A stretch of 16,838 bases of DNA from CAYTRP01 sp964625145 (GCA_964625145.1 CAZVAQ010000075.1:1-16838); one strand, 5' to 3'. Counted from the first letter of the stretch, positions 1 through 6,666 are shown. Made by a program: numbers and translations. Notes: generated by a model from the letters alone, not told the origin.

Positions 1-1845
1 GACTTCCGGCGCGCGCAGCTCGATGAGGCGCTTCAGGCGGTTGTTGCGGTTGATGCGCGCATAGGTCGACAGCGAGCTGATGAGGCCGATGTTCGGGCCT
101 TCCGGCGTCTCAATGGGACAGATGCGGCCGTAGTGCGTGTGGTGGACGTCGCGCACTTCAAAGCCGGCGCGGTCACGGGAAAGGCCACCGGGCCCGAGGG
201 CCGACAGGCGGCGCTTGTGCGTCAACTCGGCCAGCGGGTTCGTCTGGTCCATGAACTGGCTGAGCTGGCTGCGGCCGAAGAAGTCGCGAACGGCGGTGAC
301 CAACGGCTTGGCGTTGATCAGGTTCTGCGGCAGCATGTTTTCCAGGTCGACGATCGACATGCGCTCGCGCGCGGTCTTCTCGATCTCCGCCAGACCCATG
401 CGGATCTGGTTCTGCAGAAGCTCGCCAACGCAGCGCACGCGGCGGTTGCCAAGGTGATCGATGTCGTCGACGTCGACTTCCTCCGCCGCCAGCTTCGCCA
501 GGTGCTTCATCACATGGATGAGGTCGGCGATGGTGAGAAGCCGGTTGGACAGGTCGCCCGTGCCGGTGCCCACGTTGTAGAAGCGCTTGTTGACCTTGTA
601 GCGGCCGACGGCCCCGAGGTCATAGCGGCGCACATCGAAGAACATTTCCTCCATGAGGCGACGGCCGGCCATGTAGCTGACCGGGTTGCCAGGACGCATC
701 TTCTTGAAGAACTCGACGACCGCGTCCTCTTCCGTGCGGATCTTGTCCTTGTTGAGCGTGTTGATGATCGGGCCGGGGGACTCGGGGTTCTCCAGCTTGA
801 CGACGCGCACCTTGCGGATGTCGGTCTGCGCGATGCGGCGCAGCAGCGAGCTGGTGATGATGTCGAAGGTCTCGGCCAGGATCTCGCCCGTCTCCTCGTC
901 GATGACATCCTTGCCCAGGATGCGGCCGACCAGCTTGTCGTAGGCCTCGCCGATGGAGAGCTGGACGGATTCGTAGCCAGCCTTGCGCAGGGCTTCCTGC
1001 GACTTCTTCGTGACCTTCTGGCCGCGCTCGATGATCGTCTTGCCCGCGTCGTCCAGCACGGTCTCTGCGTACTCCACGCCGAGGAACTCGTGCAGGTGCT
1101 CGACCTCCGTGAGGCCCGCGGAGAAGTCGTCGAGCTTGACCGTCTCGCACTCGAAGAACTCCTCGGCCATCTTCTCGTCGTTGTTGTAGCCAAACGCGCG
1201 CAGGAAGGTGGTCGCGGGGATCTTGCGCTTGCGGTCGATCATGACGTACATGACGCCGTAAATATCGATTTCAAACTCCACCCACGCGCCGCGGTAGGGG
1301 ATGATCCGCGCGCTGTAGGTGAGCTTGCCATTGGGGTGGGTGGCCGTGGAGAAGCTGACGCCCGGAGAACGGTGGAGCTGGGAGACGATGACGCGCTCGG
1401 CGCCATTGATGATGAAGGTCCCCTGGTCGGTCATCAGGGGCACTTCCCCCATGTAGACCTCCTGCTCCTTGATGTCCTTGATCTCGACGAGTTCGGTGTC
1501 CTCGTTCATCTCGCGAACGATGAGCTGGAGCTTGAGCTTGAGCGGCGCCGCGAAGGTCATCCCCCGGTCGATGGACTCCTTGACCGAATACTTGGGGGTG
1601 CCGAACGTGTACTCGACGAATTCCAGCGTGGAGAAATCGCTGGGCGCCGATATCGGGAACACCGAGTGAAAGACCTCCTGCAGGCCCTTGTTGTCGCGAT
1701 GGTCGGGCGCAATCTCATATTGCAGGAAGTCCGCGTAGGACTGCTTCTGCGTCTCCAACAGGTAGGGCATCTCCATGACTTCGGGGATGCGCGCAAACGA
1801 CAGGCGGGTGTCCCGGGGAGGCGCGGTGGGAAGCGTCTTCAGCAT
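1..1845 (-). CDS. rpoB: RNA polymerase beta subunit (N-terminal part, cut by window edge)
   Basis: Encodes the first 615 residues of the beta subunit of DNA-directed RNA polymerase; the remainder lies beyond base 1. Translation begins MLKTLPTAPPRDTRLSFARI at 1845, with TAGGAG about nine bases upstream. Recognisable blocks are the protrusion and lobe, then the rifampicin-binding cluster 1 (SQLSQFMDQTNPLAEL then THKRRLSALGPGGLSRDRAG), then YGRICPIETPEGPNIGLISS near the edge. The residues matching E. coli D516, H526 and S531 are all the sensitive type (D533, H543, S548 here), so no classical rifampicin-resistance change is visible. It is the last gene here of the secE-nusG-rplKAJL-rpoB cluster, separated from rplL by an unusually long gap. 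The frame is open throughout. Confidence 0.98.
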   Translation of the reverse strand, partial: MLKTLPTAPPRDTRLSFARIPEVMEMPYLLETQKQSYADFLQYEIAPDHRDNKGLQEVFHSVFPISAPSDFSTLEFVEYTFGTPKYSVKESIDRGMTFAAPLKLKLQLIVREMNEDTELVEIKDIKEQEVYMGEVPLMTDQGTFIINGAERVIVSQLHRSPGVSFSTATHPNGKLTYSARIIPYRGAWVEFEIDIYGVMYVMIDRKRKIPATTFLRAFGYNNDEKMAEEFFECETVKLDDFSAGLTEVEHLHEFLGVEYAETVLDDAGKTIIERGQKVTKKSQEALRKAGYESVQLSIGEAYDKLVGRILGKDVIDEETGEILAETFDIITSSLLRRIAQTDIRKVRVVKLENPESPGPIINTLNKDKIRTEEDAVVEFFKKMRPGNPVSYMAGRRLMEEMFFDVRRYDLGAVGRYKVNKRFYNVGTGTGDLSNRLLTIADLIHVMKHLAKLAAEEVDVDDIDHLGNRRVRCVGELLQNQIRMGLAEIEKTARERMSIVDLENMLPQNLINAKPLVTAVRDFFGRSQLSQFMDQTNPLAELTHKRRLSALGPGGLSRDRAGFEVRDVHHTHYGRICPIETPEGPNIGLISSLSTYARINRNNRLKRLIELRAPEV

Positions 1846-2325
1846 GGGGCGTGGCTCCTAAAGACCGAAACTAAGGGTTGGGGGCAAATCGGGATGGGCG
1901 GGCGCTTGGAGGGTTCGAAGTGACCGGGTCCGGCGGGCAGGGTGATCGCCTTCATCACAGCGGGAGGCCCAAACGTATCACTCCCCTCCTCGGGGAGGCG
2001 AAACGTCAGGGCTGGAGCAGCAGAAGTCTAGATGATCGGAGGTGCCTGAAACAAACCATTCCCTCGGTGACTCGTGGAAGGAACACCGTCACCCTCGAAT
2101 CTGGGACTCTGGAGTCGTGAATCAGCCGCGTCAAGCGAATCCTCTCGACAAACTGCAAGCAATTGGCGTTCCGAAAAAGAACCCCTTGGAGGGGACGATC
2201 GAAACGCGGGAAGGGGACCTTTCCCCGCAGACCCGCCCGAGGGCAGGAGGCCGATCACGGCCACGGAGAGGATCCCCCACCAGCAGCGGGCCGCAGCGCC
2301 AAGGCGCCGCGGCCCCCAGACGGAC
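1846..2325. other. 480-base rplL-rpoB intergenic region
   Basis: No credible gene is present; open frames here are short or shadows. The region holds several small inverted repeats: GGTGAC 2066-2071 with GTCACC 2088-2093, GACTC 2105-2109 with GAGTC 2112-2116, CTCCCC 1981-1986 with GGGGAG 1992-1997, and a C-rich hairpin around 2207-2226. It also contains the terminator-like hairpin listed separately. In E. coli the equivalent gap carries an attenuator and an RNase III site that set the ratio of ribosomal protein to polymerase subunits. A similar role here is inferred only from position and from the hairpins. Confidence 0.6.
2171..2194 (-). terminator. Possible intrinsic terminator/attenuator between rplL and rpoB
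   Basis: Read on the minus strand, CCCCT, loop CCA, AGGGG (2194 to 2182) is followed at once by TTCTTTTT. The five-base-pair GC-rich stem and T-rich tail match a short rho-independent terminator. It lies about 130 bases after the rplL stop and 325 bases before rpoB, so partial read-through would lower rpoB relative to rplL. The stem is short, so efficiency is uncertain. Confidence 0.5.
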
Positions 2326-2709
2326 TTACTTCAGCTCGATGACAGCGCCAGCCGACTCAAGCTGCTTCTTGAACTTCTCGGCGTCTTCCTTGGAAACGTC
2401 CTTGACGACTTCCTTGGGGGCGCCCTCGACCAGGTCCTTGGCTTCCTTCAGCCCAAGACCAGTGATCGCGCGAACTTCCTTGATCACGTTGATCTTCTTG
2501 TCGCCCGCGTCCTTCAGGACGACGGTGAACTCGGTCTTCTCCTCGGCGGGAGCGGCGTCCGCGCCGCCACCAGCCGGGCCAGCCACGGCCACGGCGGCCG
2601 GGGCAGCGGAGACACCGAAGGTCTCCTCGAACAGCTTGACAAGCTCGGCAACTTCCATCAAGGGCTTGACCTTGATGGCTTCAATGATTTCCTGGTTCGT
2701 AAGTGCCAT
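2326..2709 (-). CDS. rplL: 50S ribosomal protein L7/L12
   Basis: 127-residue stalk protein of the large ribosomal subunit. It dimerises, binds L10 and recruits translational GTPases. The N-terminal dimerisation domain (MALTNQEIIEAIKVKPLMEV, residues 1-35) is followed by an Ala/Gly/Pro-rich hinge (about 36-57). The C-terminal factor-binding domain (EEKTEFTVVLKDAGDKKINV, then KEVRAITGLGLKEAKDLVEG) ends in VIELK. Length and layout are those of the normal bacterial family. The start at 2709 has AGGAG eight bases upstream. It follows rplJ by 141 bases, in the usual rplJ-rplL order, and is probably expressed at higher stoichiometry than its neighbours. Confidence 0.99.
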   Translation of the reverse strand: MALTNQEIIEAIKVKPLMEVAELVKLFEETFGVSAAPAAVAVAGPAGGGADAAPAEEKTEFTVVLKDAGDKKINVIKEVRAITGLGLKEAKDLVEGAPKEVVKDVSKEDAEKFKKQLESAGAVIELK

Positions 2710-2830
2710 GAAACTCTCTCCTAATCAGAGTCGCGCATCGCGCAAAGTGAGATAGGTCAGGGGTTTGATTCTCAATCCCGGCTCGCCGGGAAGCTTCTGT
2801 CTTCGGGGATCAGGCTCAGGATTCTGGCTT

Positions 2831-2849
2831 CTTCATCCTTCATCCTTCC
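2831..2849. repeat. Short CTTCATC heptamer repeat after rplJ
   Basis: Two tandem CTTCATC units plus a degenerate third (CTTCC) lie immediately after the rplJ stop codon. On the rplJ coding strand they read as GAAGGAT-type purine units. The same heptamer recurs at 9942-9962 and 10159-10179 in this window, so it looks like a dispersed family rather than chance. Confidence 0.6.
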
Positions 2850-2850
2850 C

Positions 2851-3444
2851 TCACGCCGCTTCCTCCAGCTTCCGCTGGTAGGCCGCCAGCGCGTAGCCGA
2901 ACTGCGCCACGCAGGCGTACAGGACGCCGGCGGTGTTCTGGGCCGGGGCGTTCATGCTGCCCAACATACGGGCGATGAGCTCTTCGCGCCCTGGCAACTT
3001 CGCCAGTTCGTCCACTTGGGCGGCGGTCAGAAGCTTCTTCTCGAGCAGCCCGCCCTTGATCTCCAGGCGCGCTTCCTCGTTCTCCTTCATGAACCCCTGG
3101 ACTTCCTTGGCGGGGGTCACGGGATCCTCGAGGCCGACAGCGATCAGCGTCGGTCCGGAGAGGACGCCATCCAGTGTCCGCTTGTCGCGGTCTGCGAGGC
3201 CCTCTGTGTCATAACCGGTGCTTGCCAGCGCACGCTTGAGCAGCGTGTTCTTGGCAACCTTGACGGCGACGCCCTTGTTGCGCAGACGGCGGCGCAGGGC
3301 CGTCATCTGGCCCAGCGTCAGCCCGTTGTTGTTCAACAGGACAATGCCGTCACCGGAGCTGAAGAGTTTCTCCAGCTCGGAGACCGCCTCCACCTTCGGG
3401 GCACGGCCGCGTCGCTTTGTTGCAGCTTTTCCCATCTTGGCCAT
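2851..3444 (-). CDS. rplJ: 50S ribosomal protein L10
   Basis: 197-residue protein that anchors L7/L12 dimers to 23S rRNA to form the ribosomal stalk, and is normally the autogenous repressor of its own operon. The N-terminal RNA-binding part is clear (VSELEKLFSSGDGIVLLNNN, then LTLGQMTALRRRLRNKGVAV and KVAKNTLLKRAL). The C-terminal helix that carries L12 ends in AQFGYALAAYQRKLEEAA. The N-terminus has a basic extension (AATKRRGRAPK). The start at 3444 has a near-perfect AAGGAGGTGA ribosome-binding site; Met4 is a weaker alternative. A 260-base leader separates it from rplA and carries the L10 leader structure. Confidence 0.98.
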   Translation of the reverse strand: MAKMGKAATKRRGRAPKVEAVSELEKLFSSGDGIVLLNNNGLTLGQMTALRRRLRNKGVAVKVAKNTLLKRALASTGYDTEGLADRDKRTLDGVLSGPTLIAVGLEDPVTPAKEVQGFMKENEEARLEIKGGLLEKKLLTAAQVDELAKLPGREELIARMLGSMNAPAQNTAGVLYACVAQFGYALAAYQRKLEEAA

Positions 3445-3467
3445 TTGGTCTCACCTCCTTTCGGATA

Positions 3468-3494
3468 CCCGGGTCTTGCGACATCCAACCCGGG
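3468..3494 (-). promoter_or_regulatory. Hairpin just upstream of the rplJ ribosome-binding site
   Basis: ACCCGGG (3488-3494) and CCCGGGT (3468-3474) are perfect complements around a 13-base loop. The stem ends seven bases before the AAGGAGGTGA site (3451-3460) of rplJ. It could influence access to the start region or join the L10 leader fold. That role is inferred from position. Confidence 0.4.
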
Positions 3495-3541
3495 CGCTCC
3501 GAAAACCGCGAGATGCGGGATTCCGATCGGAGGGAGCCACA

Positions 3542-3620
3542 GGCCTCGGCGGGAGGGGTCTTGCCGACCCATTCTTCGTCCGCCCCCGGGAAAGGGGCGG
3601 AACTCCAGCTGTCTAGGACC
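3542..3620 (-). promoter_or_regulatory. Candidate ribosomal protein L10 leader
   Basis: On the minus strand the 5' arm GGTCCTAGACAGCTGGAG (3620-3603) and the 3' arm CCCCTCCCGCCGAGGCC (3558-3542) resemble the conserved AGACAG...GCCGAGG kink-turn arms of bacterial L10 leaders. GCTGGAG can pair with CTCCCGC at six of seven positions. Between the arms lie two perfect hairpins: CCGCCCC/GGGGCGG (3580-3586 with 3594-3600) and GGGTC/GACCC (3556-3560 with 3566-3570). In known systems the L10-L12 complex binds this RNA and represses rplJL. The location directly before rplJ fits; a covariance-model match has not been run. Confidence 0.7.
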
Positions 3621-3704
3621 ACCGTGGGTGTATTGGGTCCTGCACCTTCACGCCACTTGGACCATGGGGCCCTTCGCGGCAAAATCAATCATCACTCTAC
3701 AAAC

Positions 3705-4412
3705 TTACGCCGCCTTGGCAGCCTTCTGATCCGGAGCGGCCAAACGGACGCCGGGGCTCATGGTCGTGCTCAAGGTGATGGACCGCATGTAGGTCCCCTT
3801 GGCTGCAGACGGCTTGGCCTTGACCAGCGCGTCCAGCAGCGTCTGGGCGTTCTCGACCAGTTGCTCATCGGTGAAGGACATCTTGCCAACCGGCACGTGC
3901 ACGATGCCGGTCTTGTCGAGGCGGTACTCGACCTGGCCAGCCTTCAGGTTCTGGATGGCGTCGGCGACGTTCGTGGTGACGGTGCCCACCTTGGGGTTGG
4001 GCATCATGCCGCGGGGTCCGAGGACCTTGCCGAGGCGGCCGACGTGGCGCATCATGTCCGGGGTGGAGACGGCGGCGTCGAAATCAAGGAAACCTTCCAG
4101 GACCTTCTTGACGAGGTCTTCGCCACCGGCGATGTCGGCGCCGGCTTCCTGGGCTTCACGAATCTTCTCGCCGCTGGCGAAGACCGCCACGCGCACATTC
4201 TTGCCGGTGCCATGGGGCAGGACGACGTTGCCGCGCACTTGCTGGTCCTGGTTGCGCGGATCGACGCCGAGGCGGATGTCGAGCTGCACAGACTCGTTGA
4301 ACTTGGCGTAGGTCAGCTTGCGCAGCAGCGCGACCGCTTCCGCCAGCTCGTAGCGCTTCTCGCGGTCGACGAGCTTGGCCGCTTCATTGTACTTCTTGCC
4401 ATGCTTTGCCAT
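3705..4412 (-). CDS. rplA: 50S ribosomal protein L1
   Basis: 235-residue protein of the mobile L1 stalk, involved in releasing E-site tRNA. Family blocks are present in order: KKYNEAAKLVDREKRYELAE at the N-terminus, NESVQLDIRLGVDPRNQDQQ, VRGNVVLPHGTGKNVRVAVF, the segment MMRHVGRLGKVLGPRGMMPN, then PKVGTV and GKMSFTDEQLVENAQTLLDA. Length is normal (about 230). AGGAG lies about seven bases before the ATG at 4412. It follows rplK by 85 bases, in the universal rplK-rplA order. In E. coli L1 represses the rplKA message; I could not identify a matching site here with confidence. Confidence 0.99.
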   Translation of the reverse strand: MAKHGKKYNEAAKLVDREKRYELAEAVALLRKLTYAKFNESVQLDIRLGVDPRNQDQQVRGNVVLPHGTGKNVRVAVFASGEKIREAQEAGADIAGGEDLVKKVLEGFLDFDAAVSTPDMMRHVGRLGKVLGPRGMMPNPKVGTVTTNVADAIQNLKAGQVEYRLDKTGIVHVPVGKMSFTDEQLVENAQTLLDALVKAKPSAAKGTYMRSITLSTTMSPGVRLAAPDQKAAKAA

Positions 4413-4462
4413 CTTGTTCTCCTGTGGTTCGAGCGGCCTGGACGGCCTCCCACTTAAAGTAG

Positions 4463-4481
4463 CACGGGCACCTTGCCCGTG
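4463..4481. repeat. REP-like perfect palindrome in the rplK-rplA gap
   Basis: CACGGGCA (4463-4470), loop CCT, TGCCCGTG (4474-4481) is a perfect eight-base-pair stem with a three-base loop, preceded by AGTAG. It resembles GTAGCACGGGC-type palindromes that I recall as dispersed intergenic repeats in some GC-rich environmental bacteria. There is no T tract on either side, so it is not a typical intrinsic terminator. It could stabilise or process the message between rplK and rplA. Confidence 0.55.
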
Positions 4482-4497
4482 ATGATTTCAAGCCTTC

Positions 4498-4929
4498 TCA
4501 AGCTTCGACGACCGTGATGCCCATGCTGCGGCAGGTGCCCTCGATCATGCTCGCGGCCGTTTCCATGGAGGCGGCGTTGAGGTCGCGCATCTTCTTCTCG
4601 GCGATCTCCTTCACCTGGGCCTTGGTGATGGTGCCGACCTTGTCCTTGTTGGGGACGCCGGAGCCCTTGGGCTTGTTGGCGGCCTTGAGGATGAGGACCG
4701 ACGCCGGCGGCGTCTTCAGCTCAAAGGTGAAGCTGCGGTCGGAGTAGACCGTGATCACGGCGGGGATGATGAGGCCCGCCTGGTCCTTGGTCCGCGCGTT
4801 GTACTGCTTGCAGAACTCCATGATGTTGACACCATGCTGGCCAAGGGCCGGGCCCACGGGGGGCGCGGGGTTGGCCTGGCCGGCCGGGCAGTTCAGTTTG
4901 ATCAGGGCGACGGGTTTCTTCTTGGCCAT
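4498..4929 (-). CDS. rplK: 50S ribosomal protein L11
   Basis: 143-residue protein of the GTPase-associated centre, binding 23S rRNA next to the L10-L12 stalk and needed for RelA-dependent stringent signalling. The proline-rich N-terminal domain that forms the thiostrepton site is intact (IKLNCPAGQANPAPPVGPAL then GQHGVNIMEFCKQYNART). The RNA-binding C-terminal domain follows (KPKGSGVPNKDKVGTITKAQ, ending in IEGTCRSMGITVVEA). Length matches the family at 140-145. The start at 4929 has only a weak AAGGA upstream. It lies 43 bases after nusG, consistent with one operon. Confidence 0.99.
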   Translation of the reverse strand: MAKKKPVALIKLNCPAGQANPAPPVGPALGQHGVNIMEFCKQYNARTKDQAGLIIPAVITVYSDRSFTFELKTPPASVLILKAANKPKGSGVPNKDKVGTITKAQVKEIAEKKMRDLNAASMETAASMIEGTCRSMGITVVEA

Positions 4930-4972
4930 CGGGTTGTTCCTTGTCTTCGGATCGACAGACGGTCAGCCTGCC

Positions 4973-5500
4973 TCAGCTCGTTTTTTCCACCTGCAGTACA
5001 TCCAACTCCACCGGGGTACTGCGCCCGAAAATTGAAACCAGCACCCGCAACTTCGCCTTCTCGAAATCGATGTTGTCGATGGTGCCGACGAAGTTGGCAA
5101 AGGGCCCTTCGATGACCTTCACCTGGTCGCCAAGGCGATGCTTGATCTCCGCGCGCGGCCGGTCCTTCTTCTCCTCGACGTGGCCGCGGATGCTGGCGAT
5201 CTCGTCCTCGCTCAGCGGCGTGCGGGAGGAACCGGCGCCCACAAAGCTGGAGACGCCCTTGATCTCCTCGATGAGCTTGAACAGCTCCTCGTCCTCGTGC
5301 ATCTCGACGAAGACATAGCCCGGCATGATGTTGGTCGAGCGCTCGCGCTTCTTGCCGTCCTTGATCTCGACGACGCGTTCCTCGGGGACGATGACCTCGC
5401 CCAAGCGGTCGCGCAGCCCCTCGACGGAGGCGCGGTGCTCGATGTCCTTCTTGACGGTCCTCTCCATGCCGGAGTAGGTATGGACGGCGTACCACTTCAT
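4973..5500 (-). CDS. nusG: Transcription termination/antitermination factor NusG
   Basis: 175-residue elongation factor that binds RNA polymerase through its NGN domain and contacts Rho or ribosomal S10 through its KOW domain. The NGN domain begins MKWYAVHTYSGMERTVKKDI and includes NIMPGYVFVEMHEDEELFKL (about residues 1-110). An acidic/basic linker follows. The KOW domain is GDQVKVIEGPFANFVGTIDN through FGRSTPVELDVLQVEKTS. ATG 5500 is chosen because it begins exactly at the conserved K-W-Y-A-V start. The open frame runs further upstream to 5830, but that extension is secE and tRNA sequence in another frame. It follows secE by 44 bases. Confidence 0.98.
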   Translation of the reverse strand: MKWYAVHTYSGMERTVKKDIEHRASVEGLRDRLGEVIVPEERVVEIKDGKKRERSTNIMPGYVFVEMHEDEELFKLIEEIKGVSSFVGAGSSRTPLSEDEIASIRGHVEEKKDRPRAEIKHRLGDQVKVIEGPFANFVGTIDNIDFEKAKLRVLVSIFGRSTPVELDVLQVEKTS

Positions 5501-5544
5501 AGGGGTCCGGTATCCTGTTCTTCTCTCTGCGGGCCGTGGATCAC

Positions 5545-5823
5545 TCAGGCGCCTATCAGCAGGAATTGCTGGAGCAAGTAAGCCAACAAAAGGTCCCACA
5601 CTCCCATCAAGACACTCAAAAGCACAGTCGAAACGAACACGACGATCGTGTAGGTCTTCAGGTCTTCCTTCGAAGGCCAGGCAACCTTGCCCATCTCCGT
5701 CCGCACGCCGCGAAAAAACACGCTCAGGCGGGTGAAGGGATTCCCCCCGCCGGTCTTGGCGGGCTTGCTCCCCGAACGCTGTACAGTTCCCAACCGGTCT
5801 GCAGAAGACCCAGCCATGCTCAT
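5545..5823 (-). CDS. secE: Preprotein translocase subunit SecE
   Basis: 92-residue small essential subunit of the SecYEG inner-membrane channel. The N-terminal 30 residues are polar and Gly/Lys-rich. The conserved amphipathic segment is FFRGVRTEMGKVAWPSKEDL (about residues 36-55), containing the SecE hallmark KVAWPS. A single membrane span follows (TIVVFVSTVLLSVLMGVWDL) with a hydrophobic tail. ATG 5823 has GGTGG a few bases upstream; ATG 5817 is a close alternative. The start lies 13 bases after the encoded CCA of tRNA-Trp, so tRNA processing cuts close to the secE ribosome-binding site. The neighbouring tRNA-Trp, secE, nusG order is common in bacteria. Confidence 0.95.
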   Translation of the reverse strand: MSMAGSSADRLGTVQRSGSKPAKTGGGNPFTRLSVFFRGVRTEMGKVAWPSKEDLKTYTIVVFVSTVLLSVLMGVWDLLLAYLLQQFLLIGA

Positions 5824-5836
5824 GATCCACCAGTCT

Positions 5837-5912
5837 TGGCAGGGGTGGAGGGACTTGAACCCCCAGCCTACGGTTTTGGAGACCGCCGCTCTGCCAATTG
5901 AGCTACACCCCT
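5837..5912 (-). tRNA. trnW: tRNA-Trp (anticodon CCA)
   Basis: A complete cloverleaf reads on the minus strand: acceptor AGGGGTG/CACCCCT, D stem GCTC/GAGC, anticodon stem GCGGT/ACCGT around loop CTCCAAA (anticodon CCA, decoding UGG), variable loop AGGCT, and T arm GGGGG-TTCAAGT-CCCTC. The discriminator base is G (5840) and the terminal CCA is genome-encoded (5839-5837). It heads the secE-nusG-ribosomal protein cluster and is probably cut out of the same primary transcript. Confidence 0.97.
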
Positions 5913-5956
5913 GAATTGGCACCACTTAGGACCCTTGAAAAGCGGGATTCATGGGC

Positions 5957-5984
5957 ACAATACGCCCGGAAATCCCTCCGTCAA
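5957..5984 (-). promoter_or_regulatory. Sigma70-type promoter for the tRNA-Trp/secE/nusG operon
   Basis: On the minus strand TTGACG (5984-5979) and TATTGT (5962-5957) are separated by 16 bases, close to the TTGACA/TATAAT consensus. The predicted start site is near 5950, about 38 bases before the tRNA. The bases after the -10 element are GC-rich (GCCC), as in stringently controlled stable-RNA promoters. Confidence 0.65.
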
Positions 5985-6088
5985 GGGGCCGGGACGCTTG
6001 CAAAGGCCCGCCTCGCGCGCAAGGGCAATTTGTGCCACATCGTCAATCAGGAAGATTGATACGGCGGGTGAGCGCCTTGGCACCAGCC

Positions 6089-6511
6089 TCAGCTCTCCGC
6101 CTGACTTCCGTGCAGCTCCTTCACCAGCCGCTCGAGGAGCTCCTTCAGGTCGTTGAGCACGTAGGGCTTGGTGATGACCGCCGAGGCCCCCTGACTCACA
6201 ATCTCCTGGGCCAGGGAGGCGCCGCTGTCCCCGGTCAGCATCACCACGCGGCTGCGCTCCAAGGCGCCGGGCTCCTCGCGCATCAACCCGATCAACTCCA
6301 CGCCGCTGAGATAGGGCATTCGATAGTCTACGAAGACCAGTTCCGGCTCTGTGGCGCGGTAGCGGTCCATGAATTCGCGGGGATCGCCGAGGCATTCGAC
6401 CTGCTCATACCCCCAGCGATGCAGGACGCGCACGAGCAGTTCGCGGTTCTGCTTGTTGTCCTCTACGACGAGAATCCTGACATGGGGGCTTTGGCGCCGC
6501 TCCTCGGTCAT
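6089..6511 (-). CDS. Single-domain response regulator (CheY-like receiver)
   Basis: 140-residue protein made of one receiver domain with no output domain. The acidic pocket is E17/D18 (VRILVVEDNKQNRELL), the phospho-acceptor is D62 (LVFVDYRMPYLSG), the switch threonine is T93 (VVMLTGDSG) and the conserved lysine is K115 (VITKPYVLNDL). All catalytic residues are present, so it should be phosphorylated. It is divergent from the hybrid histidine kinase at 6667, with about 155 bases between them, so it may be a phosphorelay partner or diffusible output of that kinase. Its target cannot be inferred; it is too generic to call CheY or Spo0F. It reads towards tRNA-Trp, but that gene has its own promoter. 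Confidence 0.9.
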   Translation of the reverse strand: MTEERRQSPHVRILVVEDNKQNRELLVRVLHRWGYEQVECLGDPREFMDRYRATEPELVFVDYRMPYLSGVELIGLMREEPGALERSRVVMLTGDSGASLAQEIVSQGASAVITKPYVLNDLKELLERLVKELHGSQAES

Positions 6512-6544
6512 CGCCTGCTTCCAGTCTCGCGGGGCCCAGAAATC

Positions 6545-6596
6545 CCCACCAAGAAAAATTCAAATCAATACATACGGATGGCACAGAGTTGGTGGG
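6545..6596. promoter_or_regulatory. Inverted repeat flanking an AT-rich core in the divergent kinase/regulator promoter region
   Basis: CCCACCAA (6545-6552) and TTGGTGGG (6589-6596) are perfect inverted copies, 36 bases apart, around the only AT-rich stretch between the divergent genes. The AT-rich core is the likely place for one or both promoters, so the repeat could be a paired operator. No strong -35/-10 pair could be assigned. Confidence 0.4.
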
Positions 6597-6626
6597 CTGG
6601 GCAAGACTTGTTGCGCGCCCTAACGG

Positions 6627-6650
6627 AAAAAAAAGGGGGGCAGGCCCCCC
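6627..6650 (-). terminator. Strong terminator-like hairpin pointing towards the response regulator
   Basis: GGGGGG (6635-6640), loop CAGG, CCCCCC (6645-6650) is preceded on the plus strand by eight A residues. Read on the minus strand it is a six-base-pair GC stem followed by eight T residues, a textbook intrinsic terminator. No minus-strand gene lies immediately upstream, so it may block antisense transcription coming from the kinase gene. The repeat CCCTAACG flanks it at 6618-6625 and 6648-6655. Confidence 0.55.
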
Positions 6651-6666
6651 TAACGCTTGCCATCGC

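Noticed and set aside
133..1923. 596-codon open frame on the plus strand
   Set aside because: It lies antisense to rpoB, whose frame matches the known protein residue by residue. The long open frame is a by-product of GC-rich codon use.
3417..4457. 346-codon open frame on the plus strand
   Set aside because: Antisense to rplA and its flanks; no recognisable domain and no conserved motifs.
5824..5925. Upstream extension of the secE frame
   Set aside because: The extra residues are a translation of tRNA-Trp, so the start must lie at 5823 or 5817.
6043..6059. TCAATC/GATTGA hairpin after the response regulator gene, considered as its terminator
   Set aside because: The stem is only six base pairs, AT-containing, and has no T-rich tail on the minus strand.
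6589..6666. TTG at 6589 as kinase start
   Set aside because: It would translate the terminator-like hairpin and poly-A run, and has no ribosome-binding site. ATG 6667 or TTG 6739 is more credible.
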